A stretch of 64,000 nt of DNA from Pisolithus tinctorius. Lineage: Eukaryota; Basidiomycota; Agaricomycetes; Boletales; Pisolithaceae. Location: the NCBI GenBank assembly GCA_024663395.1, contig JANFAH010000021.1, positions 1,054,001-1,118,000 on the forward strand. Reading direction: 5' to 3'. Below are positions 11,356 to 22,592 of the stretch, piece by piece. How positions within the stretch are numbered: the first letter of the stretch is position 1; every line of letters begins with the position of its first letter. Both the position numbers and the translations under genes were made by a program. Under the pieces are notes generated by a model. That model was not told where the DNA came from, made no database searches, and saw only the letters and a program-made list of their open reading frames with translations.

Positions 11356-14300
11356 TTGTATGCACCACCATATTCCATCACTCCACTCACAAGCTATGAT
11401 CCCCCAGACCAACAGGGTGGGAGTGAACATGTCAGCATGCATTCACCACCATCTGCCATGACTCCACTCACCTCCTATGAACCATGGTCCAACAGGGTGG
11501 GAGTGAACATGTGAGGATGAATCCACCACCATCAGCAATGACACCACTCACTCTCTATGAACCCCAGTCCAACAGGGTGGGAGTGGACATGTCAGCATGC
11601 ATCCACCACCATTTGCCATGCTCCACTCACAAGCTATGAACCCCATTCCAACAGGGTGGGAGTGGACATGTCAGCATGCATCCACCACCATCTGCCATGA
11701 CTCTACTCACCTCCTACGAACCCCAGTCCAAGAGGGTGGGAGTGAACATCTTAGCATGCATTCACCACCATCTGCCATAACTCCACTCACCTCCTATAAA
11801 CCCCAGTGCAACAAGGTGGGAGTGGAAATGTCAGCATGCATCCACCACCATCTGCCATAACTCCACTCACTGCCTAAGAACCCCAATCCAACAAGGTGGG
11901 AGTGAATATGTCAGCATCCATCCACCCCCATCTGCCATGACTCCACTCACAGGCTATGAACCCCAGTCCAACAGGGTGGGAATGAACATGTCAGCATGCA
12001 TCCACCACCATCTGCCATGACTCCACTCACAGGCTATGAACCCCAGTCCAACAGGGTGGGAGTGAACAAGTCAGCATCCATCCACCACCATCTGCCATCA
12101 CTCCACTCACAGGCTATGAACCCCAGCCAACAGGGTGGGAGTGAACATGTCAGCATCCATCCACCACCATCTGCCATCACTCCACTCACAGGCTATGAAC
12201 CCCAGTCCAACAGGGTAGGAGTGAAAATGTCAGCATGCATCCACCACCATCTGCCATCACTCCACTCACAACCTATGAATCCCATGCCAACAGCATGGAA
12301 GTGAGTATGTCAACATGCATCCACCACCATTTGCCATGACACCACTCACAGGCTATGAACCCCAGTCCAACAGGGTGGGAGTGAACATGTCATCATGCAT
12401 CAAACACCATGTGCCATGACTCCACTCACATCCTATGAACCCCAGTCCAACAGGGTGGGAGTGAACATGTCATCATGCATCAAACACCATCTGCCATGAC
12501 TCCACTCACATCCTATGAACCCCAGTGCAACAGCATTGGAGTGAACATGTCAGCAGCTATCCACCACCATCTGCCATGACTGCACTCACCTCCTATGAAC
12601 CCCAGTCCAACAAGGTGGGAGTGGACATGTCAGCATCCATCCACCACCATCTGCCATCACTCCACTCACACACTATGAACCCCAGTCCAACACAGTGGAA
12701 GTGAACATGTCAGCATGCATCCACCACCATCTGCCATGACTCCACTCACAAGCTATGAACACCAGTCCAACAGGGTGGGAGTGAGCATCTTAGCATGCAC
12801 TCACCACCATCTGCCATGACTCCACTCACCTTCTATGAACACCAGTCCAACAGGGTGGGAGTGGACATATCAGCATCCATCCACCACCATCTGCCATGAC
12901 TCCACTCACATCCTATGAACCCCATTCCAACAGTGGAAGTGAGCATGTCAGCATGCATTCACCACCATCTGCCATGACTCCACTCACAAGCTATGAACCC
13001 CAGTCCAACAGGGTGGGAGTGAACATGTCAGCATCCATCCACCACCATCTGCCATGACTCCAGTCACCTTCTATGAACCCCAGTCCAACAGGGTGGGAGT
13101 GAACATGTCAGCATCCATCCACCACCATCTGCCATGACTCCACTCACCTTCTATGAACCCCAGTCCAACAGGGTGGGAGTGAACATGTCAGCATCCATCT
13201 ACCACCATCTGCCATGACACCACTCACAAGCTATGAACCCCAGTCCAACAGGGTGGGAGTGAACATGTCAGCATGCATCCACCACCATTTATCATGACTC
13301 CACTGACAGGCTATGAACCCCAGTCCAACAGGGTGGGAGTGAACATGTCAGCATCCATCCACCACCATCTGCCATGACTCCACTCACCTTCTATGAACCC
13401 CAGTCCAACAGGGTGGGAGTGAACATGTCAGCATCCATCCACCACCATCTGCCATCACTCCACTCACAAGCTATGAACCCCAGTCCAACAGGGTGGGAGT
13501 GAACATGTCAGCATCCATCCACCACCATCTGCCATCACTCCACTCACAAGCTATGAACCCCAGTCCAACAGGGTGGGAGTGAACATGTCAGCATCCATCC
13601 ACCACCATCTGCCATCACTCCACTCACACACTATGAACCCCAGTCCAACAGGGTGGGAGTGAACATGTCAGCATCCATCCACCACCATCTGCCATGACTC
13701 CACTCACACACTATGAACCCCAGTCCAAGAGGGTTGGAGTGGACATGTCAGCATGCATCCACCACCATCTGCCATGACTCCACTCACAGGCTATGACCCC
13801 CAGTCCAACAGGGTGGGAGTGAACATGTCAGCATCCATCCACCACCATCTGCCATCACTCCACTCACACACTATGAACCCCAGTCCAACAGGGTGGGAGT
13901 GAACATATCAGCATCCATCCACCACCATCTGCCATGACTCCACTCACATACTATAAACCCCAGTCCAACAGGGTGGGAGTGAACATGTCAGCATCCATCC
14001 ACCGCCATTTGCCATCACTCCACTCACAAGCTATGAACCCCAGTCCAACAGGGTGGGAGTGAACATGTCAGCATGCATCCACCACCATCTGCCATGACTC
14101 CACTCACACACTATGAACCCCAGTTCAACAGGGTGGGAGTGAACATGTCAGCATCCATCCACCACCATCTGCCATGACTCCACTCACAGGCTATGAACCC
14201 CAGTCCAACAGGGTGGGAGTGGACATGTCAGCATACATCCACCACCATCTGCCATCACTCCACTCACAAGCTATGAACCCCAGTCCAACAGGGTGGGAGT

Positions 14301-16430
14301 GGACATGTCAGCATGCATCCACCACCATTTGCCATGACTCCACTCACAAGCTATGAACCCCAGTCCAACAGGGTGGGAGTGAACATGTCAGCATCCATCC
14401 ACCACCATCTGCCATCACTCCACTCACAAGCTATGAACCCCAGTCCAACAGGGTGGGAGTGAACATGTCAGCATGCATCCCCCACCATCTGTCATGACTC
14501 CACTCACACACTATGAACCCCAGTCCAACAGGGTTGGAGTGGACATGTCAGCATCCATCCACCACCATCTGCCATCACTCCACTCACAAGCTATGAACCC
14601 CAGTCCAACAGGGTGGGAGTGAACATGTCAGCATCCATCCACCACCATCTTCCATGACTCCACTCACAGGCTATGAACCCCAGTCCAACAGGGTGGGAGT
14701 GAACATGTCAGCATCCATCCACCACCATCTGCCATGACTCCACTCACAGGCTATGAACCCCAGTCCAACAGGGTGGGAGTGAACATGTCAGCATCCATTC
14801 ACCACCATCTGCCATCACTCCACTCACACACTATGAACCCCAGTCCAATAGGGTGGGAGTGAACATTTCAGCATCCATCCACCACCATCTGCCATCACTC
14901 CACTCACATACTATGAACCCCAGTCCAACAAGGTGGGAGTGAACATGTCAGCATCCATCCACCACCATCTGCCATCACTCCACTCACACACTATGAACCC
15001 CAGTCCAACAGGGTGGGAGTGGACATGTCAGCATCCATCCACCACCATCTGCCATGACTTCACTCACACACTATGAACCCCAGTCCAACAGGGTGGGAGT
15101 GGACATGTCAGCATCCATCCACCACCATCTGCCATGACTCCACTCACAAGCTATGAACCCCAGTCCAACAGGGTGGGAGTGGACATGTCAGCATCCATCC
15201 ACCACCATCTGCCATCACTCCACTCACAAGCTATGAACCCCAGTCCAACAGGGTGGGAGTGAACATGTCAGCATCCATCCACCACCATCTGCCATCACTC
15301 CACTCACAAGCTATGAACCCCAGTCCAACAGGGTGGGAGTGAACATGTCAGCATCCATCCACCACCATCTGCCATCACTCCACTCACACACTATGAACCC
15401 CAGTCCAACAGGGTGGGAGTGAACATGTCAGCATCCATCCACCACCATCTGCCATGACTCCACTCACACACTATGAACCCCAGTCCAAGAGGGTTGGAGT
15501 GGACATGTCAGCATGCATCCACCACCATCTGCCATGACTCCACTCACAGGCTATGACCCCCAGTCCAACAGGGTGGGAGTGGACATGTCAGCATCCATCC
15601 ACCACCATCTGCCATGACTCCACTCACAGGCTATGAACCCCAGTCCAACAGGGTGGGAGTGGACATGTCAGCATCCATCCACCACCATCTGCCATCACTC
15701 CACTCACACACTATCCACCCCAGTCCAACAGGGTGGGAGTGGACATGTCAGCATGCATCCACCACCATCTGCCATGACTCCACTCACAAGCTATGAACCC
15801 CAGTCCAACAGGGTGGGAGTGGACATGTCAGTATGCATTCACCACCATCTGCCATCACTCCACTCACAGGCTATGAACCCCAGTCCAACAGGATGGGAGT
15901 GAACATGTCAGCATCCATCCACCACCATCTGCCATGACTCCACTCACCTTCTATGAACCCCAGTCCAACAGGGTGCGAGTAAGCATGTCAGCATGCATCC
16001 ACCACCATCTGCCATCACCCCACTCACCTTCTATGAACCCCAGTCCAACAGGATGGGAGTGAACATGTCAGCATGCATCCACCACTATCTGCCATCACTC
16101 CACTCACATACTATGAACCCCAGTCCAACAGGGTGGGAGTGAACATGTCAGCATCCATCCACCACCATCTGCCATCACTCCACTCACCTTCTATGAACCC
16201 CAGTCCAACAGGGTGGGAGTGAACATGTCAGCATGCATCCACCACCATCTGCCATCACTCCACTCACAGGCTATGAACCCCAGTCCAACAGGGTGGGAGT
16301 GAACATGTCAGCATGCATCCACCACCATCTGCCATCACTCCACTCACAAGCTATGATCCCCAGTCCAACAGGATGGGAGTTAACATGTCAGCATGCATTT
16401 ACTACCATCTTCAATGTGTCAACTAACACT
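11355..16430. repeat. Minisatellite, 80-bp unit, about 63 copies
   Basis: The phrase cagtccaacagggtgggagt recurs every 80 bp across about 5 kb (for example 13081, 13161, 13241, 13321). Units are highly similar in the middle and more diverged, with 1-bp indels, at the left end (11.4-12.5 kb). Variation is concentrated at a few columns: aag/agg/aca/ctt after 'cactcac', gaacat/ggacat, gcatcc/gcatgc and catcac/catgac. Because 80 is not a multiple of three, the repeat encodes no continuous protein; the short ORFs across it are chance products. CG dinucleotides are almost absent. It directly follows the 3' end of the GTPase gene (read on minus). Confidence 0.95.
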
Positions 16431-16673
16431 CTATCAATCAGTCAAACCCAACAGCAACAATCATCTTCAGCATCAGTTACACTTGCACTTGCAGATTTTC
16501 ACACACCTCCTATAACCTAATTAGCCTCTCATTCAGCTGAACCACTAGTTGCTTACAAATGGGAACCATGCTGCAAGCCTCCCTGTTAAGCTCTTCTGAT
16601 CACCCCCCCTGTTCATGTACCTTTTCAATGTCCTTCCTGCAGTCAGCACCCTGCACAACTTGATTTTTACCAC

Positions 16674-17887
16674 TCACTTCATTATGGCAAATTCCATACA
16701 GAGTCCCAAGTTTGACTGCTGAGATGATATCAGCAGTCCTTGCAACCCTTCCTCTGTCAAAGTATTTGCTGTGGATCTCAATAGCTCTTTACAATCTCCA
16801 TTCTCCTTTTCCATGCCTGGAGAGACAGATGCTAATACACCATTTTTTATTCATAAATTACTCACCAGTGAGTATCAGGTATTTTTGAGGTGGAAACTTC
16901 AGCTCATTTAGCCACCCTTTGACCTTTTCCTGACAGTCCTCTTGCAGCTGTTTTTCTACCTCTGGTGCCAGTTTAATTGCATCATCTTCAGTTAACTCCC
17001 TTTCCATAAGCTCCTCCACTGCATCCAAATTTAAGGTGTCTGCCTTTGTTAGTAGCACAATCACAGGAACTGTGCACTTCCTAAATCCTTGCACTAAATA
17101 TGACATGAGATTTGTGTACACATACCATGTCCTGAATCACACTCATTAAAGAACTTCCTTTCGGCAGCCGTGACCATCCTATTCCTTTCATTCAAAGGAA
17201 TGCAATACCTAAATCAATCACAAAGACCAGGTCAGTGGACTCCTGGCGCCATTAGTCAGTCATGATCCTACCAAATTGCATGTATTCTGTCCTCCAGTTT
17301 GGTGGACTTGGCTTGATCTGTAACAAATTTCTTCATCTTCTCAAACTCTGCCTCGCTCCCTGCCTCAAATCCACATGAGTCATGGAACACAAAGCGCGGG
17401 TTACTTTTAAACCATAGTTCATTCTCAATGTTATGGTAGCCACGCTGCATAAGTTTGACGTGAGCATCATGTAATTTCACGTGGTGGTCTTACCGCCTGT
17501 GAACCCTCCACGTCCCTAGTATTAACCTGGCAGAATGACATGTTGACAAATACGAAGCACATAACACACCCACATACCTTCTCTCCTTTTCCATTGAAGA
17601 TCTCTGGCCGATCCGTAGTGTTACAGAGCCGCTGTAAAATAGTTGTTTTACCCGCATTTGCTCTGCCCATGACAAGAACGCGAAAACGAGGAATGCGATC
17701 AATCTGCTTTTTGGCCTCGGCAGGATCTAAGTGGTATTCTGAAGCCCGCGTAAAGATGACCGCGTGCAGGGCAATATGAAGGAATGGCTTCAGTGGCAAT
17801 GGAAACTAGTAACACACCAGCATCGTCACTTGGACGTTGAGAACGCTGCAGCGAATGCCACCAAGAACGAAGAGAGCTCGGCGCCAT
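16674..17887 (-). CDS. G-domain (AIG1/MMR-HSR1-like) GTPase, seven exons
   Basis: Exons on the minus strand: 17887-17818, 17738-17578, 17526-17494, 17444-17272, 17208-17126, 17069-16866 and 16816-16674. All junctions are GT-AG and in phase, giving 288 residues ending in TGA. The product has a P-loop GRANAGKT (residues about 44-51), a G3-type segment FHDSCGFEAG, and a G4-type TKAD preceded by VPVIVLL. It belongs to the large Agaricomycete 'G domain' family of predicted cytosolic P-loop GTPases; role unknown. The C-terminus (CKELLRSTANTL...SNLGLCMEFAIMK) fits the family's helical extension but ends early, so a truncated or alternatively spliced 3' end is possible. The minisatellite lies 250 bp downstream. 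Exons 1-4 contain CG dinucleotides, whereas the last two have none. Confidence 0.8.
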
Positions 17888-18904
17888 AGGGATGTGAAAA
17901 CGAGAAAACAGCTCTTAGGATGTCTTAAACAGTAAGCGTGCTGCGACTGTAGGGGACGATGCGGATTCGAGTGGCGTGGAATCAACGTGCCTATCTGCTA
18001 TCTGCGGTGCACAGCCTGGCCCACGTGTGAACTACGACCACCAAGTTCCTGTTAGACCGTCCCATTCTTCTCGTCCTCTGACCGAGTCCCGGTGATGCAT
18101 CGGCGAGGGAAAGACTCGACCGTCGGTCTTTCCTTGCTATCTTCGATTGCTCATAGCAATGCCAGGGGTGCTCGTCCCATACTCTCCGCAGTACCAAGCC
18201 AGCTCGAAAGGTTCACTAGTTATGCTTTTGGTGAAACGTACTACCGGTCTTCTCAGCGGCTTTGCGTTTCCGTACTCGCCCCGTCCTTCACACCCGACAC
18301 CGCAGCACAGTGGGGCTTCCCCAGCACCTCCCTCGAGGATCTGGTTTTCAAAAACATTCTTCCACGATACTCTCCACAAGTAACAAGTCTCTTCGCTAAC
18401 TCACCGTAGTATTAGCACGACCTGACCAAGGCGCCTGCACAATCACGGGGTCAAGATCTGAACCACGTACCAACGTGCTATGATTACGTCCCCTGGTGGT
18501 GTCGACAACGATCATCATTGAGTCTGCCAACTCTATTGTCGCCCCTCCACAGTACATGACACAAACTTTGTCTCCGAAATGCATCCCCAGTGAGTTCTAC
18601 GTTCTGGCTACCGACTTATCCCCCCCTTACCTCCACCAAGATGAGATCCTCTCCTTCACGCTGTGGGCGACTCCAACCAATAGCTAAGTGGCAGACCCTC
18701 TGGTATAAAAAATTGCATGACCCCCTAATGGGACACCTATCACTCTTCATGCCATAGTCATTCACATGCGACCACGTAGTTTTCCAGCTAAACATCAATA
18801 GAATAATTTTTAGAGCACGTGCCTCGGTGCTCCTTCCATTGACGGACGGACTTGTTGCTCTTTGAGAGGCGAAGACAGTTCTACGGCCATAGATACATAC
18901 CGCA
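17888..18904. other. No supported gene; promoter side of the GTPase gene
   Basis: About 1 kb with normal CpG content. Several ORFs of 60-105 codons overlap on both strands, but none shows a recognisable motif or a convincing splice pattern. A minus-strand stretch near 18.3 kb (NQILEGGAGEAPLC) looks slightly protein-like but cannot be extended. The segment next to 17888 should hold the GTPase promoter. Confidence 0.4.
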
Positions 18905-19330
18905 TTACCCCTTCTTCGCCATCGCTGTTTCTCATACTCCCTCCAGAGCGACTTCATGGGAGTCTTACCGCCGGAATCAAGTGCAGAGGCCGTCAGAGCA
19001 TCTTGATTGTACTCGCCGAGCATTTCACGTAATGAGAATAGCCCAGGTTCGAGTTCTCGTGGTATATCTCGTGTCAAGATACACGAGTCGTTTATAGAGT
19101 CGTTGTATGCTAAGAGGACGTGTCCTACATGCTTTGCGAAAAGCTTTGCGAGGGACTTAGCTTTTTGTGTTTCGGCGGCAACCGCGGCGTGTTGTGTTGT
19201 GTGCACACGACACAGTTTTGACGATGAGTGCGGTGAGAAGTCGATTAAGAGCACGGCTTTCAGCAACGCCGAGCGGCTGAGATGGTGAAATCCAAGATAG
19301 AAGTATTCCTGCGACGTGTTTATTCTGCTT
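18905..19330 (-). pseudogene. C-terminal relic of an Urb2/Npa2-like nucleolar protein, frameshifted
   Basis: The minus strand carries, in order, ESRALNRLLTALIVKTV (one frame), then TQKAKSLAKLFAKHVGHVLL, RELEPGLFSLREMLGEYNQD, and SALDSGGKTPMKSLWREYEK QR (second frame), then a one-base shift to AKKG and TAA. This matches the C-terminus of the Urb2/Npa2 family, which acts in 60S ribosome biogenesis and characteristically ends with an 'ALD.GGK...K.LW.EYEKQR..GKG' motif. At least two frameshifts and the absence of the roughly 1,000-residue upstream part make this a truncated pseudogene. A functional copy is presumably elsewhere. Confidence 0.65.
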
Positions 19331-19924
19331 AGCTCCTGTGGACACATGCGCCTGGTCATCAGCAGCAGTTGATGCAAGACGAAGGCCAGACGCGGGAGCG
19401 TGTGTGTAACAATGTCGCGTCTCAGACGAACGAGAGCCTGCTATGGAAACGATGCAGTGAAAAGTTGCAAACGAGGTGGTGGTGTCGTGGTTGGTGGATC
19501 CCGATAGGATTTTACGGGGCGGGGGCCGGATGCTCCCGAGGTCGGCTGAACACACAGCAGCGGGCTGCCATGTGATATAAGAATTGGATATAATAGCATT
19601 GAACTCGGTGGATGCGCCGTCTGAATCGGCGTCATGCCTTGCGGACGGAAAGGTAACGCATTCGCCTTCTCTTCCATCGTCCTGACTTGCGACGTTGCGT
19701 ACTGCATGAAAAACATACCATAGAATTTGTCGTGAGTGCTGTGGGCGAGTTTCAGTGGGTGCGTAGGGCCTGCACTTACCATACTTCAGACCACCCGAAC
19801 TGTATCTTTTTGACCATTCCTTCCCGCATTTCCCTATGGTTTAGGTACTACCTGCCGCAAGGTTATTACGTTGATAGAATTGTACATAAATTGATGTCAC
19901 CCAGTAAGAGAGGCTGGTGGCATT
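19331..19924. other. Upstream region of wapl; no gene seen
   Basis: About 590 bp between the Urb2-like relic and the wapl start. Open frames cross it on both strands, including a 113-codon one on minus (19441-19782), but they have no family signature and no continuity with the relic. It should contain the wapl promoter; I see no clear TATA box. Confidence 0.35.
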
Positions 19925-22557
19925 ATGTCAGCAATACAACTTTGCGCGGTGATCCACACTCCACCATTTACCGCTACCGACACTGTCAGGCAGTCGGTCA
20001 TGCAGCGCGTTTATGGCCGGAAAGGACGACGAACAACACGAGAACCCCGACTACCTGAAACTGAAACCCCAACCGACACCGATGACAACGACTCACCGTC
20101 ACCGGGTCGACGGAAGCGACGTAAGATCACTGTGGAAGCCAGTCCGCTCACGGCCACACCAGATGGTAGCCCCAGTAAACGTCCACAGAGTGAGTATTCA
20201 GGGTTTTCCGTGTGAAGTAGATTCTTACAGATCGATTGGCTTGTGTCAGCACCTATCCCGGATTCGCCTCAAGTGAACGGTCGACCCCAGTCCTCCACTC
20301 CAACACGTAAGAGACAGGCCACTCCAGACGATCTTGCGCAGTCACCCTCGAAACAGCAGCCACTTAGACCTATGAAGACATATGCGGGGCCATCCCGATC
20401 TTTTCTGGTGAACCTCCCAATATCCAGCTTGGATTTGGACAACCTCCACGATCAAACTCAGGAGGATATGTCACAGGAGTCATATACAGACCTCCGCAAC
20501 CGTTGGGGAGTAGATAAATCCGAGGATGATCCCCTTCCGTTTGAACCGGCTCCTTCCCCGTCCCGAAGGCTGAAGCGCACTTCGAGCGCCTCGTTTCAAA
20601 CATCCCTCAGTTATAACTCTAGTGGAGTGCTGAACGAGCTCAAGAGCATAACGGAGTTAAGAAATAAGGGTGAAAGTAGGCGGTTTATGGATGAGGTGGG
20701 GTATCTTTTCGAGGGTCTTGAGATGTCTAGCGCGATAGCATTGCGGCGGACGAGGTAAGTTCGCTCGTTCCCCTCAACTCGATTTTCGTTCATATACATC
20801 GAATGAAGCGCTCTCGAGATAGTCAACAAACTTTGTGATCCCGACTTTAACAGACGGGCCAAGGCGTTCGATTTTTACGTCCTAACATGGGACAAGTTGT
20901 CGATATCACGGGGTGGAGTGAGTGATAAAGTAGGTGGCGAGTCCTCTCGCTTATAGTTGCTTCCTAAAGTCGCACTTAGATGTTCGATGCCATTTTATCA
21001 TTCTTTGCGGCTTTGGCCTCTAGGGACCCGCATACCCTCGGAGATTTATCACGACGTCCCGATTTTGCCGATACGCTTGTTGACATTCTTGTTTCGCTTC
21101 GTGACAAGACGGACGTACTTTCTCTCGCTGCCGCGAACGCGAATGTAACGGACTTCAAAGCATGTGGGATTTCAAGGTCAGAGATTCTTGTTGTAGGTAT
21201 TCCCTTTTCCCGGCATGTCCAAGTCGTGGATGAATAACTGTCGCGCGTAGTTGAAAAATCTATCAGCCATGGTATCGAAGGAATTGCATGAGGAATCAGA
21301 GTCTCAGGTGTGCATATAACTGGACTGTATATCGGAATGCGTTTCATTGAACCTTTCTCAGCCTTCCGTTCGTGCCTTGGTCTCCCACACACTAGCTATG
21401 CTCCCCGCTACTCTTGCTGTTCGACACTTGGATCCCATACTCGCTAGCCTGGAGGCGGAGCTCAGCCTGGTAGGGCCCCGTATTACAGCCTATCTATCAG
21501 GATTGCCTCTACTACCTGTTCCAAGTGAACTATGCTCTGCAGCTCTATCCCTCGAACACCTGGAATCGTGTTTGCGTCTCGTAGACTCCTTTCTGCTAGG
21601 CCAGTGGTCAACAGCAAACTTGGAGGATGATCGAGCCGCAGTCTTTCGCGCGGCATGCGCTGATGATCTGGCTTCAAACTTTTTGTCTCTTTGTGTCCTA
21701 TCTCAGGTACAGCTACGCGAAAGCGAGAGTGAAGACCAACGTATTCTAGGTGAGTGCTTTTGATTCCCTTCGTGTCGTTAGGTTGACGTGGAGCGGGAGC
21801 GTGGAAATGTTTGTGCGGAGCGTTACGCGTGCTCACTCTGCTCTCACACGGGGACCTATCGTGGTGTGAGGCAACACTTGTGGAAGAGTATTCTCTTCCC
21901 TTTGTGGCTTTGGTGGCTATCCAGTCTCAGTCAAAATGGCTAGAGAACGAAGGAGATCAACACCCTGGTGGTGAAACCTTTGACCTTCTGTGCCTTGCAC
22001 TGGGCCTATTGATGAACTGGGCCACCATGAGTGAAAAGGTGTCCGGTCTTTGTAGAGAGCAGTGTAAGCCTATCTTGCTTGAATCACCCCTTTGCCTACT
22101 CGCTATTCTGACAGCGATCGATCCTTCTTGTCCTGGAAACCGGCCTTGTATCCGGGCGTGTCAGTGTTCAGAGAGGCAGTCCATCCTGCGCTGTCTCACA
22201 GCACTCTACGTCCAACACACGTCAACACATGACGACAGTCCACCAGAGAATGTCTTCCTTCGTGGTTATACAGCAGTCCTTCTGGGCATACTAATCAAAG
22301 GTAACAAAGCGAGCCTCGACGTCGTCTTGGCTGCGCTATCTGCCGGATCGTCGTCTGCCAAGCTCAGATCATTGATATGCCACTGCCACGCGTTCCTCGA
22401 TTCATATAAGCAGACAGTGACTTCTCTAAATGAAGGAACAACTTCCTTGGCCTCTCAGGATTCCAGAGACCGGCGGAAAGGTTCCTGGGATAAGAGTGGC
22501 GAGGAAATAGCGCGTGGTGTGATTGCATCTCTAGAATCATTATGCAGTAGCTCCTAG
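19925..22557 (+). CDS. wapl: Wings-apart-like (WAPL/Rad61) cohesin-release factor
   Basis: Seven exons: 19925-20189, 20250-20754, 20809-20929, 20980-21192, 21251-21307, 21362-21749 and 21794-22557, all GT-AG and in phase, giving 770 residues. Residues 1-220 are a Ser/Pro/Lys-rich disordered tail with a basic cluster (GRRKRRKI). The WAPL helical-repeat domain follows: ITELRNKGESRRFMDEVGYL, ALEIVNKLCDPDFNRRAK, SFFAALASRDPHTLGDL and, near the end, DPSCPGNRPCIRACQC and VFLRGYTAVLLGILIKGNK. WAPL opens the cohesin ring on chromatin with Pds5. An alternative start at 20001 (MQRVYGRKGRR) is also plausible because the conserved-looking YGRK motif follows it. The gene converges on trz1 with 35 bp between the stop codons. 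Confidence 0.85.
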
Positions 22558-22592
22558 GTTTTACTATTATATTGAATGATAATCGTCGTGGT

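Noticed and set aside
11355..16430. Possible CRISPR-like array or repeat protein
   Set aside because: Units are contiguous 80-bp tandem repeats without spacers, in a eukaryotic genome. 80 bp is not a codon multiple and the frames break.
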